39,470 nt of DNA, from NCBI GenBank assembly GCA_017624025.1, contig JAGANY010000035.1, positions 1 to 39,470 of the forward strand, written 5' to 3'. Shown here piece after piece: positions 38,392 to 39,470 of the stretch. Every line of letters begins with the position of its first letter. Within the stretch, counting starts at the first letter, position 1. A program made the position numbers and the translations under genes. This stretch comes from Ruminiclostridium sp. (GTDB lineage Bacteria > Bacillota > Clostridia > Oscillospirales > Ruminococcaceae). The notes under the pieces were generated by a model. The model was not told the origin of the DNA, did no database searches, and worked only from the letters and a program-made list of their open reading frames with translations.

Positions 38392-39300
38392 ATGGCATTA
38401 CCGGATTTTAAAAAGCTTGAACAGGATAAAACTGTTATTCCCGAATGGGCAAAATATATGAAGGACGGAGAATTTATAAGCTACTCTACTACTTATAAGA
38501 GCAAGATATATTTTGACCTTTTTGAAAAAAGAATACTTCCCTGTTCTGATACAGGAGATATTACATATTATGTTTATAATCCTGTTAAACACGGAGCTGA
38601 CCCCGAAAAGAAATATCCCGTACTTATGTGGTTTCACGGTGCCAGCAATTCCCTTATGGGTGACGGCTGTATAATGTGCTGTGGTGCTGAACAGTACGCA
38701 TCCCCCTCTTACCAGGAAAAAATGGGCGGTGCATTTATTATTGTACCCTTAGCTAATGAAAAGCGTACCCCCGAAGGCAATATTTTAGATGGCTGGAGTA
38801 AGATTTACTCTGCTCCGGTTAAAGAGATTTATGATATTGTCTGCAGTGAAAATGAAGCTAATATAGGAAAGAAATTTATTATGGGAGCGTCTTCCGGCGG
38901 ATATTTTACCTGGCAGATGCTTGAAGATTACAATAATTACTTTGATGGTGCTATTCCGATTGCTTCCGGATATATTCCCGATGATGATGCTCTTGATAAA
39001 ATCTCAGAAAGCGGTATTAATCTTCTTATTGCACACGGAAGACACGATGAAATGGCTGTATTTGAAGATTGTATTGTTCCACGTGAAAAAAAGCTTCTTA
39101 GCCTTAAAAACTGCATCTGCTTCTTTCCCGAATGGGTTTATAACGGTGACGGAGGTATTTCTTCTGTTTTCTACGGCTTTGAAATGGGTCAGCACTGTAT
39201 GATTAACTGGATTCAGAACAATCTAATGTTTGATGACGGTAAGCCAGCAGATGAAAGACTCCCCGATGGTATTACAGGCTGGATAAGAGCTTTAGCATAA
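38392..39300 (+). CDS. Alpha/beta hydrolase, esterase (PHB-depolymerase-like)
   Basis: 302 aa without a signal peptide. Catalytic triad candidates are Ser167 in GASSG, Asp219 in HGRHDE and His268 in MGQHCM; the oxyanion strand is LMWFHGASN. Order and spacing fit serine esterases of the feruloyl-esterase or PHB-depolymerase-like group, although this one looks cytoplasmic. It starts at ATG 38392 after AGGAGG. The family-1 repeat copy 4 begins at its stop codon and is the only terminator-like structure downstream. Confidence 0.85.
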   Translation: MALPDFKKLEQDKTVIPEWAKYMKDGEFISYSTTYKSKIYFDLFEKRILPCSDTGDITYYVYNPVKHGADPEKKYPVLMWFHGASNSLMGDGCIMCCGAEQYASPSYQEKMGGAFIIVPLANEKRTPEGNILDGWSKIYSAPVKEIYDIVCSENEANIGKKFIMGASSGGYFTWQMLEDYNNYFDGAIPIASGYIPDDDALDKISESGINLLIAHGRHDEMAVFEDCIVPREKKLLSLKNCICFFPEWVYNGDGGISSVFYGFEMGQHCMINWIQNNLMFDDGKPADERLPDGITGWIRALA

Positions 39301-39470
39301 GAATGTTTTTATAGAAGCGTTTATAGGTATTATCGGGAGAAACCTTTCTGAAGAAAGGCTTTCTCCCGAACCCTCTTCCAAAGACTTTTAATATAAATAA
39401 AAGAACCACAGGTTAACCCTGTGGTTCTTTTATTTAAACTGAAAGTTTTCGGAAGGGAGTTTGAGGGAAA
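39298..39470. repeat. Cruciform-forming intergenic repeat, family 1, copy 4 (cut by the window end)
   Basis: It starts at the TAA of the esterase gene (TAAGAATGTTTTTATAG) and has the same orientation as copy 3. The side hairpin and the apical hairpin (39396-39436, AACCACAGG / CCTGTGGTT) are present. The second half runs off the window. Confidence 0.88.

Overview
The window comes from a low-GC Gram-positive bacterium, most likely a Clostridia gut commensal of the Ruminococcaceae/Oscillospiraceae type. This is an inference from three things: a dnaA-dnaN-yaaA-recF-remB block, near-perfect sigma-A promoters with 17-nt spacers and strong AGGAGG ribosome binding sites, and DUF3021/LytTR and DUF5696/YIP1 genes of a Firmicutes kind. 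No tRNA, rRNA, CRISPR array, transposase or prophage is visible.

Layout. Two tandem consensus promoters at the left edge (about 24-160) fire leftward out of the window and look like stable-RNA promoters. Next come a small membrane protein and a secreted Amidase_6-like protein that has lost its catalytic residues (325-1804), then a LytTR/DUF3021 regulatory operon (2160-3598). Minus-strand genes follow: an ABC-F ATPase, a membrane-anchored XRE regulator with a 55-residue partner, a GIY-YIG/XRE fusion, and a heterodimeric ABC exporter (7896-11423) whose first subunit carries a premature TGA.

The most notable locus is a ten-gene minus-strand operon (25442 down to 11880) behind one perfect sigma-A promoter. 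In order it encodes a MacB/LolD-type ATPase, a second such ATPase fused to an AbrB-like domain, a very large secreted solute-binding protein with two carbohydrate-binding-like modules, a MalF/MalG-type permease pair, a membrane-anchored NHL-propeller/TPR protein, a YIP1-family membrane protein, a secreted DUF5696 glycosidase-like protein, and a second MalF/MalG pair with long charged cytoplasmic tails. It reads as one cell-surface glycan-handling machine, which I do not recognise as a described system.

Right of it lie a patatin-like lipase, a class II aldolase and yicC, then the replication block dnaA, dnaN, yaaA, recF, remB (29047-33572). About 0.8 kb of gene-poor, AT-rich DNA (34092-34924) holds a dense cluster of variant DnaA boxes (TTTTCAACA), consistent with oriC lying downstream of remB. 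A plus-strand run of rsmI, an unknown gene, a PflX-type radical SAM gene, an acetyltransferase and an esterase ends the window.

Three families of non-coding repeats punctuate gene ends. Family 1 is a ~240-bp cruciform-forming repeat (four copies) whose arms covary. Family 2 is a ~210-bp MITE-like element (three copies), two of which sit between duplicated terminator hairpins. Family 3 is a short hairpin repeat (two copies).
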